From Trinickia symbiotica (lineage in GTDB: Bacteria > Pseudomonadota > Gammaproteobacteria > Burkholderiales > Burkholderiaceae), in contig NZ_PTIR01000004.1 in NCBI RefSeq assembly GCF_002934455.1, positions 186,001 to 250,000 on the forward strand: a stretch of 64,000 bases of DNA. Reading direction: 5' to 3'. This document shows, piece by piece, positions 18,917 through 26,237 of the stretch. The notes below the pieces were generated by a model. That model searched no databases. It had not been told where the DNA came from and saw nothing but the letters and a program-made list of their open reading frames with translations. The position numbers were made by a program, and so were the translations under genes. Position 1 is the first letter of the stretch. Every line of letters starts with the position of its first letter.

Positions 18917-19840
18917 ATGGCTAGCCCACCCCCCACCCGCAACCGAGCGGCGCCTCCCGCTACGGCCAACGTCACCATCGCCGGGCGCTCAGCAAAGGCG
19001 CGCGCCTCGAAAGCCACCCCGATCACCGATACTCCGGCACGCGCGCTCGGCGAATTCATCCGTGCTCATCGCGAGCGTCTGTCCCCGCTCGCCGTCGGCC
19101 TGCCTCCCGGGCCACGGCGGCGCACGCCGGGGCTGCGCCGCGAAGAAGTCGCGCAGCTTTGCGGCGTCAGCGCGACCTGGTACACGTGGATCGAGCAGGG
19201 CCGGCCGGTGTCGGCCTCGGCCGAGGCGCTGGCACGCATCGCAGTGGCGCTGCAGCTCTCGCGTGCCGAGCGCGCTTATCTTTTCGAGCTCGCGGGCGAA
19301 CGTGATCCGGCGGAGCCCGCACTGGCCGCCGCCGACGCGCCGGCTACGCTCATCGCGACCGTGGATCACCTAGACACGCCCGCCTACGTGCTCGATCGCC
19401 AGTGGAACGCGCTGGCTTGGAACAGGCAGGCGGCCGAGCTCTTCGTCGGCTGGCTCGACGAGCCGACCGGGCCGGACGATGGATCCGGCAAAGCCCAAGC
19501 GCCGGCCCACGACCGCAATCTGCTCTATTTCGCGTTTCTGGAGCCCGCCGGGCGCAGACTGATCGTCGATTGGGAAACGCGTGCGCGACGGTTGGTCGCC
19601 GAGTTTCGCGCCGATTCGATCCGTCACCTCAACGACGCGCCGACACGCGCATTGATCGACACCCTGGCAGCCGAAAGCGAAGCGTTCGCGCGCTTCTGGG
19701 CATCGCAGGACGTGGGCGTTCGCGAAGGCGGCGCGCGCGAGTTCGATCATCCCCGCGACGGGCGCATCGTTTATGACCAGATCACGTTCAAGCCCGCGCA
19801 CCGTGAAGACCTGCTGCTGGTCGTGCTGATTCGACGCTGA
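18917..19840 (+). CDS. XRE-family regulator with MmyB-like ligand-binding domain
   Basis: A 307-residue transcription factor. After a low-complexity basic/Ala N-terminal tail, residues about 40-125 form an XRE-type helix-turn-helix (LGEFIRAHRERLSP, GLRREEVAQLCGVSATWY, WIEQGR). The rest matches the MmyB-like ligand-binding domain found in many actinobacterial and proteobacterial regulators (DHLDTPAYVLDRQWNALAWN, FRADSIRHLND, FDHPRDGRIVY). The start MASPPPTRN at 18917 was chosen over an ATG 12 codons earlier because the upstream piece looks like leader sequence. In this family the target is often an adjacent oxidoreductase or methyltransferase, consistent with the divergent neighbour here. The ligand is unknown. 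Confidence 0.9.
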   Translation: MASPPPTRNRAAPPATANVTIAGRSAKARASKATPITDTPARALGEFIRAHRERLSPLAVGLPPGPRRRTPGLRREEVAQLCGVSATWYTWIEQGRPVSASAEALARIAVALQLSRAERAYLFELAGERDPAEPALAAADAPATLIATVDHLDTPAYVLDRQWNALAWNRQAAELFVGWLDEPTGPDDGSGKAQAPAHDRNLLYFAFLEPAGRRLIVDWETRARRLVAEFRADSIRHLNDAPTRALIDTLAAESEAFARFWASQDVGVREGGAREFDHPRDGRIVYDQITFKPAHREDLLLVVLIRR

Positions 19841-19991
19841 TCGCGGCGCGGGCGAACGTTGTCAAGCGCGGTTAAGATAGCGGCCGACAGTGGAGATCAG
19901 CCCCTTTAATGCCGACGACCGCAACGAGCGGCTTTCTGGCGATCAGGATTCCGACGAAACTGCGCGCCATGCCGCCCTTTCACCCTTCCCG

Positions 19992-20633
19992 ATGACGACG
20001 CGTCTGCCCCCCCAACCCACGCCGCGAGACCTCGCGGCGCTGCTTTCGCGTGTCGCGCTGAAGGACGCCGGTGCGTTGCGCACCTTATACGATTTTACCG
20101 CCGCGAAACTGTTCGGCGTCGCGCTTCGTATATTGAGCAGGCGGGAATGGGCGGAGGAAGCATTGCAGGACGGATTCATCAATATCTGGCGTTACGCCGG
20201 CGACTATCGGGAAGACCTCGCCGCGCCGTTGACCTGGATGACGGCGATCGTCCGCAATCGCGCCCTCGATTTCCTGCGCCGGCAGAAAACCGGACGGGCC
20301 GAAGCCGTCGAGCGGGAAAGTGCGGAGGGGATGAACTCGGCTGGCGTCGGATCGACGATCGCACTCGAGGACTGGAGCGAATCGTTCGAGGAATTGCTGC
20401 CCGGTGACGAGCGGGATCCCGCCGAGTCGGCGCTCTTGAGCGAAGCGGCGCGGCAGCTCGAGATTTGCATGAAGAGGCTCGATGCGAACCAGAGGCAGGC
20501 CGTGGCGCTTGCCTACCTGCGCGATCAAAGCCACGGCGAGATCGCGCAGACGCTCGACGTGCCGCTCGGCACCGTCAAGTCCTGGGTGCGCAGAGGCCTC
20601 GAGAAGCTGAAACTTTGCATGGGAGGCCAGTGA
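19992..20633 (+). CDS. ECF-type RNA polymerase sigma factor (SigK-like)
   Basis: About 213 residues from the ATG at 19992; a GTG at 19890 would add 34 residues. I favour 19992 because homologues as I recall them begin with a similar MT-PPPQPTPRDLAALL. Region 2 is visible as ALRILSRREWAEEALQDGFINIWRYAGDY and TWMTAIVRNRALDFLRR. Region 4 is LDANQRQAVALAYLRDQSHGEIAQTL followed by VPLGTVKSWVRRGLEKL. The stop is one nucleotide before the ATG of an anti-sigma gene, a classic sigma/anti-sigma operon. The target regulon is not visible: neighbouring argH is a housekeeping gene. Confidence 0.92.
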   Translation: MTTRLPPQPTPRDLAALLSRVALKDAGALRTLYDFTAAKLFGVALRILSRREWAEEALQDGFINIWRYAGDYREDLAAPLTWMTAIVRNRALDFLRRQKTGRAEAVERESAEGMNSAGVGSTIALEDWSESFEELLPGDERDPAESALLSEAARQLEICMKRLDANQRQAVALAYLRDQSHGEIAQTLDVPLGTVKSWVRRGLEKLKLCMGGQ

Positions 20634-20634
20634 G

Positions 20635-21471
20635 ATGGATCTGCACCGGTATCCCGATCTGATCGACCGGTTAGCCGGCGAGTACGCGCTCGGCGTGCTG
20701 CGCGGCGGCGCGCGCCGCCGTTTGGAGCGGCTCGCGCAGAGCGATCCGGTCGTGCGCGCCGCCATCGACACGTGGACCGCGCGAATCGGAGCGCTCGCCG
20801 AGCTCGCGCCGGCAATCGCGCCGCCTGCGAGTGCGTGGCGATCGCTCGAGCGCCGGCTCGGCCTGTCTTCGGCAAACGCGGCGATAGAGGACCAGCAGCA
20901 AGCCCGTGGCGGTACCGCAACGTCGATTCTTGGTCAGCGCCGAAACCCGCGTTGGTTCGAGAGCCTGTCGTTCTGGCGCGGCTGGTCGATTGGCGCGACA
21001 GGGTTCGCACTCGTCGCCGCCGTCGTGCTCGCCTGGACGGTGCGTCCGTTTGCTCCGGCCACGGCGCCCACCGTTTCGCCTGGTGTGGTCAACGACGAAG
21101 TCACCACTGCAAGCGGCCGCCCCGTCATCGAGCGCGTCTCCTATGTCGCCGCCCTCGCCGACGTGCAGACGAACAAGACGATGGTGTTCGTCATGTGGGA
21201 CGACGAAAGCGCGATGATGAGCGCGCACCGGATGAGCGGCGGAGACGCTCCGCCACCAGGCAAATCGGAACAGCTTTGGGGAATCCCCGAGCACGGACAG
21301 CCCGTATCGCTCGGCATGCTGCCGCCGGGTAAGATCATTCATATGAAAGTGCGCGGAATGAGCGCATTCGTGAAGCTTGCCGTGTCGGTGGAGCCGCCCG
21401 GCGGCTCGACGAGCGCCAACGGTCCGAGCGGCCCCGTCGTTTGCACGGGCAAGCTGATGTCGACGGCTTGA
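20635..21471 (+). CDS. Anti-sigma factor, RskA-like
   Basis: A 278-residue membrane anti-sigma factor partnered with the upstream ECF sigma. The N-terminal cytoplasmic zinc-finger-type region (LIDRLAGEYALGVLRGGARR) would hold the sigma factor. A single membrane helix lies near residues 120-142 (WSIGATGFALVAAVVLAW). The periplasmic part has the RskA C-terminal features (VSYVAALAD, MVFVMWDD, SEQLWGIPE, GKIIHMKVRGMSAFVKLAVSVEPPGG). The typical Cys of the anti-sigma zinc motif is not evident, which agrees with the zinc-less RskA-type. Release would need regulated proteolysis, inferred from the family. Confidence 0.9.
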   Translation: MDLHRYPDLIDRLAGEYALGVLRGGARRRLERLAQSDPVVRAAIDTWTARIGALAELAPAIAPPASAWRSLERRLGLSSANAAIEDQQQARGGTATSILGQRRNPRWFESLSFWRGWSIGATGFALVAAVVLAWTVRPFAPATAPTVSPGVVNDEVTTASGRPVIERVSYVAALADVQTNKTMVFVMWDDESAMMSAHRMSGGDAPPPGKSEQLWGIPEHGQPVSLGMLPPGKIIHMKVRGMSAFVKLAVSVEPPGGSTSANGPSGPVVCTGKLMSTA

Positions 21472-21643
21472 GTGCGTCTTCGTCTCGACGAATCGCGCCG
21501 CCTGGCAACCCCGCTTTGCGCGGTGGCGCCTCGGCGCAATGATAAAATCGAGCGTTTCCCTGCGGGCATAGTACTGAGTACTGGCCACTGAGGCCACCGC
21601 ATCAGCGAACATCGCCTCGATCCACCCGAACGGTCCCACCACC

Positions 21644-23062
21644 ATGACGTCCCAACTGCACAAAAAGAGCGAAGCCTGGTCGGCACGCTTCTCCGAACCG
21701 ATGTCGGAGCTCGTCAAGCGCTACACGTCGTCGGTCTTCTTCGACAAGCGGATGGCGCTCGTCGACATCGAAGGCTCGCTTGCGCACGCGAAGATGCTGG
21801 CGGCGCAGAAGATCATCAGCGCCGACGATCTTGCCGCGATCGAGCGCGGCATGGCGCAGATCAAGGGGGAAATCGAGCGCGGCGAATTCGTCTGGCAGCT
21901 CGATCTCGAGGACGTCCACCTCAATATCGAGGCGCGGCTCACGGCGCTGGTCGGCGATGCTGGCAAGCGTCTGCATACGGGCCGTTCGCGCAACGATCAG
22001 GTCGCGACGGACGTCCGGCTCTGGCTGCGCGGCGAAATCGACCGCATCCGCGGTTTGCTCGGCGATCTGCGTCTGGCGCTCGTCGAGCTTGCCGAACAGC
22101 ACGCGGGGACGATCATGCCGGGCTTCACGCATCTGCAGGTCGCGCAACCAGTGACGTTCGGCCATCACCTGCTCGCCTACGTCGAAATGTTTAGTCGCGA
22201 CACGGAGCGCATGCGCGATTGCCGCGCGCGTGTGAACCGCCTGCCCCTCGGCGCGGCGGCGCTCGCAGGCACGAGCTATCCCATCGACCGACACGCAGTG
22301 GCGCGTACGCTCGGCTTCGACGGCATTTGCGCGAACTCGCTCGACGCGGTCTCGGACCGCGACTTCGCGATCGAATTCGCCGCCGCGGCCGCGCTCGTCA
22401 TGACGCACGTATCGCGTTTTTCTGAGGAGCTCGTGCTCTGGATGAGCCCGCGCGTCGGCTTCATCGACCTCGCCGATCGCTTCTGCACGGGATCGTCGAT
22501 CATGCCGCAGAAGAAGAATCCGGACGTGCCCGAGCTCGCGCGCGGCAAAACCGGGCGCGTCAACGGCCATCTGATGGCATTGCTGACGTTGATGAAGGGG
22601 CAACCGCTCGCCTACAACAAAGACAATCAGGAAGACAAAGAGCCGCTTTTCGATACCGTCGACACGGTCGCGGACACGCTGCGGATCTTTGCCGAGATGG
22701 TGGCGGGCATCACGGTGAAGCCCGAAGCGATGCGCGCGGCGGCTCTGCAGGGGTTTTCGACGGCGACCGACCTCGCCGACTACCTCGTCAAGCGCGGGCT
22801 GCCGTTTCGAGATGCGCATGAAGCCGTCGCCCACGCCGTGCGCGTCTGCGTGGACCGGCAGTGCGACCTGGCCGACCTTACGCTCGATGAAATGCGTCGC
22901 GAGTTGCCGAACGTCGCGTATCTGATCGGGGACGATGTCTTCGACTATCTGACGCTCGAAGGTTCTGTGGCAAGCCGCAATCACCCCGGCGGCACGGCGC
23001 CGGAACAGGTGCGGGCGGCCGCCAGCGCGGTGCGGAAGGCGATAGCGGCGGAGCGGCAATAA
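21644..23062 (+). CDS. argH: Argininosuccinate lyase
   Basis: A 472-residue enzyme splitting argininosuccinate into arginine and fumarate, the last step of arginine synthesis. The fumarase/lyase superfamily signature [12 protein letters not shown] is present near residue 283, with the catalytic Ser in the flexible loop. [15 protein letters not shown] and [13 protein letters not shown] are also visible. The start [12 protein letters not shown] matches the family N-terminus. A TAAAAT -10-like hexamer lies at 21543-21548, about 95 nt upstream, and the leader contains AGTACT twice (21570-21582), making a small dyad. Confidence 0.97.
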   Translation: MTSQLHKKSEAWSARFSEPMSELVKRYTSSVFFDKRMALVDIEGSLAHAKMLAAQKIISADDLAAIERGMAQIKGEIERGEFVWQLDLEDVHLNIEARLTALVGDAGKRLHTGRSRNDQVATDVRLWLRGEIDRIRGLLGDLRLALVELAEQHAGTIMPGFTHLQVAQPVTFGHHLLAYVEMFSRDTERMRDCRARVNRLPLGAAALAGTSYPIDRHAVARTLGFDGICANSLDAVSDRDFAIEFAAAAALVMTHVSRFSEELVLWMSPRVGFIDLADRFCTGSSIMPQKKNPDVPELARGKTGRVNGHLMALLTLMKGQPLAYNKDNQEDKEPLFDTVDTVADTLRIFAEMVAGITVKPEAMRAAALQGFSTATDLADYLVKRGLPFRDAHEAVAHAVRVCVDRQCDLADLTLDEMRRELPNVAYLIGDDVFDYLTLEGSVASRNHPGGTAPEQVRAAASAVRKAIAAERQ

Positions 23063-23114
23063 TAGTGTCGGCGAGCGGCCACCCTGCGGCGACAGTATCG
23101 TTTCTCGTGAATTC

Positions 23115-23140
23115 GTAGCTAAATGTGCTACATTTGTAGC
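23115..23140. promoter_or_regulatory. Three alternating GTAGC/GCTAC half-sites before the wHTH-MNT gene
   Basis: GTAGC at 23115-23119, GCTAC at 23127-23131 and GTAGC at 23136-23140 form two overlapping inverted repeats; the inner one is GCTACA-TT-TGTAGC. They sit 6-31 nt before the ATG of a gene encoding its own winged-helix DNA-binding domain, the expected place for autorepression. TACATT at 23129-23134 could be the -10 hexamer, which would make the transcript almost leaderless; no ribosome site is seen. This is inference from pattern and position. Confidence 0.55.
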
Positions 23141-23145
23141 CGATC

Positions 23146-23745
23146 ATGCTACAGAGACCCTCGGACGTCCTTTTTAGCCACTACCGCCGCCGCGTGCTGA
23201 GCCTCCTGCTGCTGCATCCTGAGAAGGCATATCACGTTCGCGAGATTGCTCGTTTGACGGGGACCGTCGCTGGAACGCTTCACAAGGAGCTGAGCAAGCT
23301 CGGCGACGCGGGCATTCTCAGCCGCGAACGAAGAGGCAATCAAATTCTCTACTGCGCCAACCGGAGCTCGCCGATTTACGAGGAGTTGGCGAGCATCATG
23401 CGCAAGACAGCCGGGCTTGCGGACGTATTGGCCGAAGCGCTGGCCCCACTGTCGAAGGGAATCGAAGCTGCATTCATCTATGGATCAGTCGCGCGCGCCC
23501 GAGAAAGCGCGGCCAGCGATGTCGATGTCATGATCATCGGCTCAATCAGCTTCGCCGATGCCGTGCGTGCACTGTACGAGGCGCAAACCACCATCGGTCG
23601 CGAGATCAACCCAAAGGTGCTGACTCCGTCCGAATGGACCGACGCTATACGTAATCTGGAGCCGTTTCTGATAGATGTCATGGGCAAACCAAAAATCTTT
23701 CTGATTGGTAATGACCATGACATTGCAGAACTTGCTCGGCGTTAG
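23146..23745 (+). CDS. Winged-helix regulator fused to an MNT-type nucleotidyltransferase domain
   Basis: A 199-residue protein. Residues 1-75 are an ArsR-like winged helix (AYHVREIARLTGTVAGTLHK, then LGDAGILSRERRGNQILYC). Residues 108-130 carry the minimal nucleotidyltransferase signature: GS at 113-114 and the metal-binding D125 and D127 in SDVDVMIIG. In known MNT/HEPN toxin-antitoxin pairs the MNT protein is the antitoxin that nucleotidylates or AMPylates its HEPN partner. The downstream frame overlapping its 3' end is HEPN-like but broken, so this gene may now be an orphan. Its base composition is slightly less GC-rich than the core genes around it. No ribosome site is visible. Confidence 0.87.
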   Translation: MLQRPSDVLFSHYRRRVLSLLLLHPEKAYHVREIARLTGTVAGTLHKELSKLGDAGILSRERRGNQILYCANRSSPIYEELASIMRKTAGLADVLAEALAPLSKGIEAAFIYGSVARARESAASDVDVMIIGSISFADAVRALYEAQTTIGREINPKVLTPSEWTDAIRNLEPFLIDVMGKPKIFLIGNDHDIAELARR

Positions 23746-24283
23746 CCTCGACGCCGTTCAACCCGACCGCGGACACGTTGCCAGATTTCTCGCCGCAGCC
23801 GAACGGAATCTGGCCGACGCGAGGCTAGCTGGCCTCAGCAGCGAAAATTGATTCGATGCTGCATATAAAGCTGTCATGCAATTGGCGATGTTGGCACTGC
23901 ACGCGCACGGCTACCGTACTTTGACGAGTCGCTCCGGACATCATCAGACGGCGATTCAAACGCTGTCAAAGACGGTCGGTCTTTCCGCGGAGGGGGTCAT
24001 CGTGCTTGATGCTTTGCGCAAACAGCGCAACCTGTCGGACTACTCGGGCGATCTCGTCTCTGATTCGGCGGTGAGAGCCTGCATCGAGAGCGCGACCGAA
24101 CTGCTTTCCGACGTCAAGCAATGGCTCGTATGGTGGTGGACGATCGGAATCACGCTTATCGTATTTATCCTAATTTTTAAACAAATCAGAGCAAAAAATG
24201 TCAATAAGAATCGATCATCAAGAAATTGCAAGCACCGCGGCGCAAGAAACTGCCACAAAATATGCTGCAAAGCTTTCCACTGA
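23711..24283 (+). pseudogene. HEPN-domain partner of the MNT gene, broken by an in-frame TGA
   Basis: Reading from ATG 23711 (or 23717), overlapping the MNT gene by about 30 nt, gives a 46-residue start (VARFLAAAERNLADARLAGL) and then TGA at 23849-23851. The same frame continues with FDAAYKAVMQLAMLALHAHG, GHHQTAIQTL and LRKQRNLSDYSGD, all HEPN-like. Homologues as I recall them have Arg-Phe-Asp here, so a CGA to TGA change explains the stop. Beyond about 24127 the frame runs into a hydrophobic segment (WWWTIGITLIVFILIF) and a Cys-rich tail unlike HEPN proteins, so the native 3' end also seems replaced by the A+T-richer island. An internal start at ATG 23876 could still yield a truncated protein. 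Confidence 0.8.
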
Positions 24284-24431
24284 AGCGGGAGAGGCACTGC
24301 GAAAGATTGCGGATGATATTGGAGCACTGGCCGACAAGTCGAGGGAGCGGGCGGCACACATCAAGTCGCTGCTCAACAATCTAGACGCATTGCAAGTCGG
24401 TATCTCTGGCCAATTGTCAAAAGAACGATAA
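24198..24431 (+). CDS. Small helical protein of unknown function (possible 5' part of a frameshifted gene)
   Basis: A 77-residue frame beginning MSIRIDHQEI, strongly helical with heptad-like spacing (EALRKIADDIGALADKSRE, then IKSLLNNLDAL), no signal peptide and no Cys. I do not recognise a family. The size and helicity recall WXG/LXG-type partners of secreted toxins, but no WXG motif is present. Base composition is clearly A+T-richer than the core genes. The frame ends TAA at 24431, yet the frame of the next gene is open from 24317 and reads sensibly from about 24425 onward, so this may be the N-terminal part of a longer protein disrupted near 24420-24430. Confidence 0.45.
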   Translation: MSIRIDHQEIASTAAQETATKYAAKLSTEAGEALRKIADDIGALADKSRERAAHIKSLLNNLDALQVGISGQLSKER

Positions 24432-24550
24432 CTAATTTCAAACCACTATTTTTAGAAACAATCGTCACTAACGCATCGGAAGAAAGCATACAAACCAGCC
24501 TGCAACATTATACAGGCGGCATAAAAATCGCCAGCGCGTCTGGAGAAATT

Positions 24551-25336
24551 ATGCAAAGCGGCTTACCACGTTATGCAGGCAGCGGCCACAGTAAAGTTGA
24601 AATCGATTACAGTAAATTTAATCGAGATGCTGTACGCGGAATGTTCAATGCGGACGGCAGCTCAACAGTATTCAATTACCATCCAGACGGGACGCTCAAG
24701 GAGTCTGCGACATGGGACGAATTCGGCCACTTGGTTGAATACGACGTGATAAAAATACGCCCATCAAACAATCAAGAACAGTTCGTTGATTCAGCGGGTC
24801 GATTGCACGAAAAAGTCGTCCGTCCGGATGGAAAGTATTACGAGGAGATCCATGCCTCTGCAGACATCAATTCACCACTGGCAGAGCAGCATTGGATCGA
24901 TAACAACAACCAGACGCATGATCGAATTTGGAACGGAGATCGGTTCCAGGAAAAATTTTACGATCCTCGGTTAGGCCTAGCCACAATCATGAAAATGAAA
25001 GATGGCGGTTTGGTCCTCGCCACTTCTCGTCAGGGTATCGCCGTGCTACCGCCGGAAGCGGAAATACCGAACTTCGATTTCAGCAAAATCGATACAAGCA
25101 GCTTAACGCTTGGGAGAAATCCAGTCTCGCCAACTGCCGGCGTTCAGCCACCTCACCTTCCGCCGCACGTTAGCGTTCCGCGGCAAGGTAGCTCGGGGAC
25201 ATGGACAGCCGTAACTCTGGATAAAAGTTTGGACGTGGTCTGGTCACACTGGCCGAACCCCGACGCTAACGTTCCGGACCATCGCGTTACGCTGCCAGCA
25301 GGAACACGGCCAAGCGACTTGCACTTTCCCCGATAG
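24551..25336 (+). CDS. Unknown protein with YD/RHS-like repeats in an A+T-richer island
   Basis: 261 residues from the ATG at 24551, which has GGAG five bases before it. The first 150 residues contain short repeated units such as NADGSSTVFNYHPDGTLKE and FGHLVEYDVI, then DSAGRLHEKVVRPDGKYYEE. These resemble the YD/RHS-type beta repeats seen in polymorphic toxins and antigen-43-like or MORN-like proteins. The C-terminal part (PNFDFSKIDTSSLTLG, a Pro-rich bridge, then DVVWSHWPNPDANVP) is unfamiliar. No signal peptide or membrane helix. Composition differs from the neighbours, indicating acquisition from elsewhere. The same frame is open upstream to 24317, so the true start may lie earlier or the gene may be a frameshifted remnant. 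Confidence 0.55.
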   Translation: MQSGLPRYAGSGHSKVEIDYSKFNRDAVRGMFNADGSSTVFNYHPDGTLKESATWDEFGHLVEYDVIKIRPSNNQEQFVDSAGRLHEKVVRPDGKYYEEIHASADINSPLAEQHWIDNNNQTHDRIWNGDRFQEKFYDPRLGLATIMKMKDGGLVLATSRQGIAVLPPEAEIPNFDFSKIDTSSLTLGRNPVSPTAGVQPPHLPPHVSVPRQGSSGTWTAVTLDKSLDVVWSHWPNPDANVPDHRVTLPAGTRPSDLHFPR

Positions 25337-25405
25337 GGACGAGATTAGGCAGCAACAGAAGAGATTCTCGAGCGCCAATCGCTGACTAGCAAGTCTGGAC
25401 GAAAA

Positions 25406-25464
25406 GCCAGTAGCCCAGATTTGCAGTACCACTCGGACACAGTGTTTGAGGGGCGGCTACTGGC
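25406..25464. repeat. 10-bp perfect inverted repeat at the right edge of the island
   Basis: GCCAGTAGCC (25406-25415) and its exact reverse complement GGCTACTGGC (25455-25464) are separated by 39 nt. It lies between the last island gene and the LprI-like gene (minus strand). It could be a weak terminator, a scar of a mobile element, or chance; no T-run follows and no target-site duplication was identified. Confidence 0.45.
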
Positions 25465-25476
25465 AACACCTTCTCC

Positions 25477-26235
25477 TCAATCCCCCCCCACCGTATCCGA
25501 CAACCGCTTGAACGTCGCGACGCGCCCGCCGATCAGATCGACGCGATCGGTTTCCGACCCGAGCCCCGCGGTCGCATCGAAATAGCTGCGCCAAGCGCGT
25601 TGCGCGCGCGTCAGTACGGTGCGCGACTGCGCCGGCAACTTAACGCGCAGCCGATGCACGTAGCGATTCAAATCGAATAGCGCATGCTCGCACGCAGCAT
25701 CGGCCGTGCAAGACCGCATACGCGAAGACTTCTTCTCCGACTTGGGATCGGAAGCACTGGCCGCCACGCCCGTCGCCTGCGCCTGAAACTGCGCCGCCGC
25801 GCGCCGCAGTTGCAACGCACGATCGCGCACGGGCTGCAATAGCACGTTCGCTTCGGCGATCAGGTACGACGAGCCGTCTGTCGTGGCAAATACGGCATGC
25901 ACGAGCGATGCCTCCTGCTCGCGCCAAGTCAGCCACCGCTTCTGGCTCTCCTGCCAGCCGCGCCGTGCCTTGTCCGGCGCATTGGCGATAATCGACCGGT
26001 AAGCGGAATCGATCGCCGCCTCCCACGAAGCGCGCGCCGCGTCCATGCATTGCGCCTGGCCCGCGGGCGTCGAACGATCGGCCCGCGCGAGGCAAGCGCG
26101 CATCGCCGTATCGATCGGGTCCGCGGGCGCGGCTTCCGCGCGCCCGAGGGTGGGTATGGCAGCGCCGTAAAGAACGGCGACGGCCGCGGCAACTGTCAAC
26201 AGCGCGCGGCCGAAGCTTCGGTCGGCAACACTCAT
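25477..26235 (-). CDS. Exported protein with lysozyme-inhibitor LprI-like (DUF1311) domain
   Basis: 252 residues from ATG 26235, two nucleotides after the stop of the upstream decarboxylase gene. A signal-type hydrophobic stretch (ALLTVAAAVAVLYGAAIP) is followed by a DUF1311/LprI-like section: C-x-A, QAQCMDAARASWEAAIDSAY, RGWQESQKRWLTWREQEASL. The second half repeats the theme more loosely (CTADAACEHALFDLNRYVH). LprI N-terminal domains occur in periplasmic or lipoprotein lysozyme inhibitors, but many members have no known function. A TTG start six codons upstream is possible and would overlap the decarboxylase gene. Close spacing suggests co-transcription with the decarboxylase, though the functional link is unclear. 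Confidence 0.75.
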   Translation of the reverse strand: MSVADRSFGRALLTVAAAVAVLYGAAIPTLGRAEAAPADPIDTAMRACLARADRSTPAGQAQCMDAARASWEAAIDSAYRSIIANAPDKARRGWQESQKRWLTWREQEASLVHAVFATTDGSSYLIAEANVLLQPVRDRALQLRRAAAQFQAQATGVAASASDPKSEKKSSRMRSCTADAACEHALFDLNRYVHRLRVKLPAQSRTVLTRAQRAWRSYFDATAGLGSETDRVDLIGGRVATFKRLSDTVGGD

Positions 26236-26237
26236 CG

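Noticed and set aside
24121-24180. Short frame starting MARMVVDDRN
   Set aside because: It has only 19 residues, lies within the HEPN remnant in another frame, and has no ribosome site or known family.
25406-25464. Integron attC site
   Set aside because: The inverted repeat lacks the RYYYAAC/GTTRRRY core sites and no integrase is in the window.
23100-25480. Prophage or integrative element with attachment sites
   Set aside because: No integrase, transposase, tRNA gene or flanking direct repeat could be found around the accessory patch.
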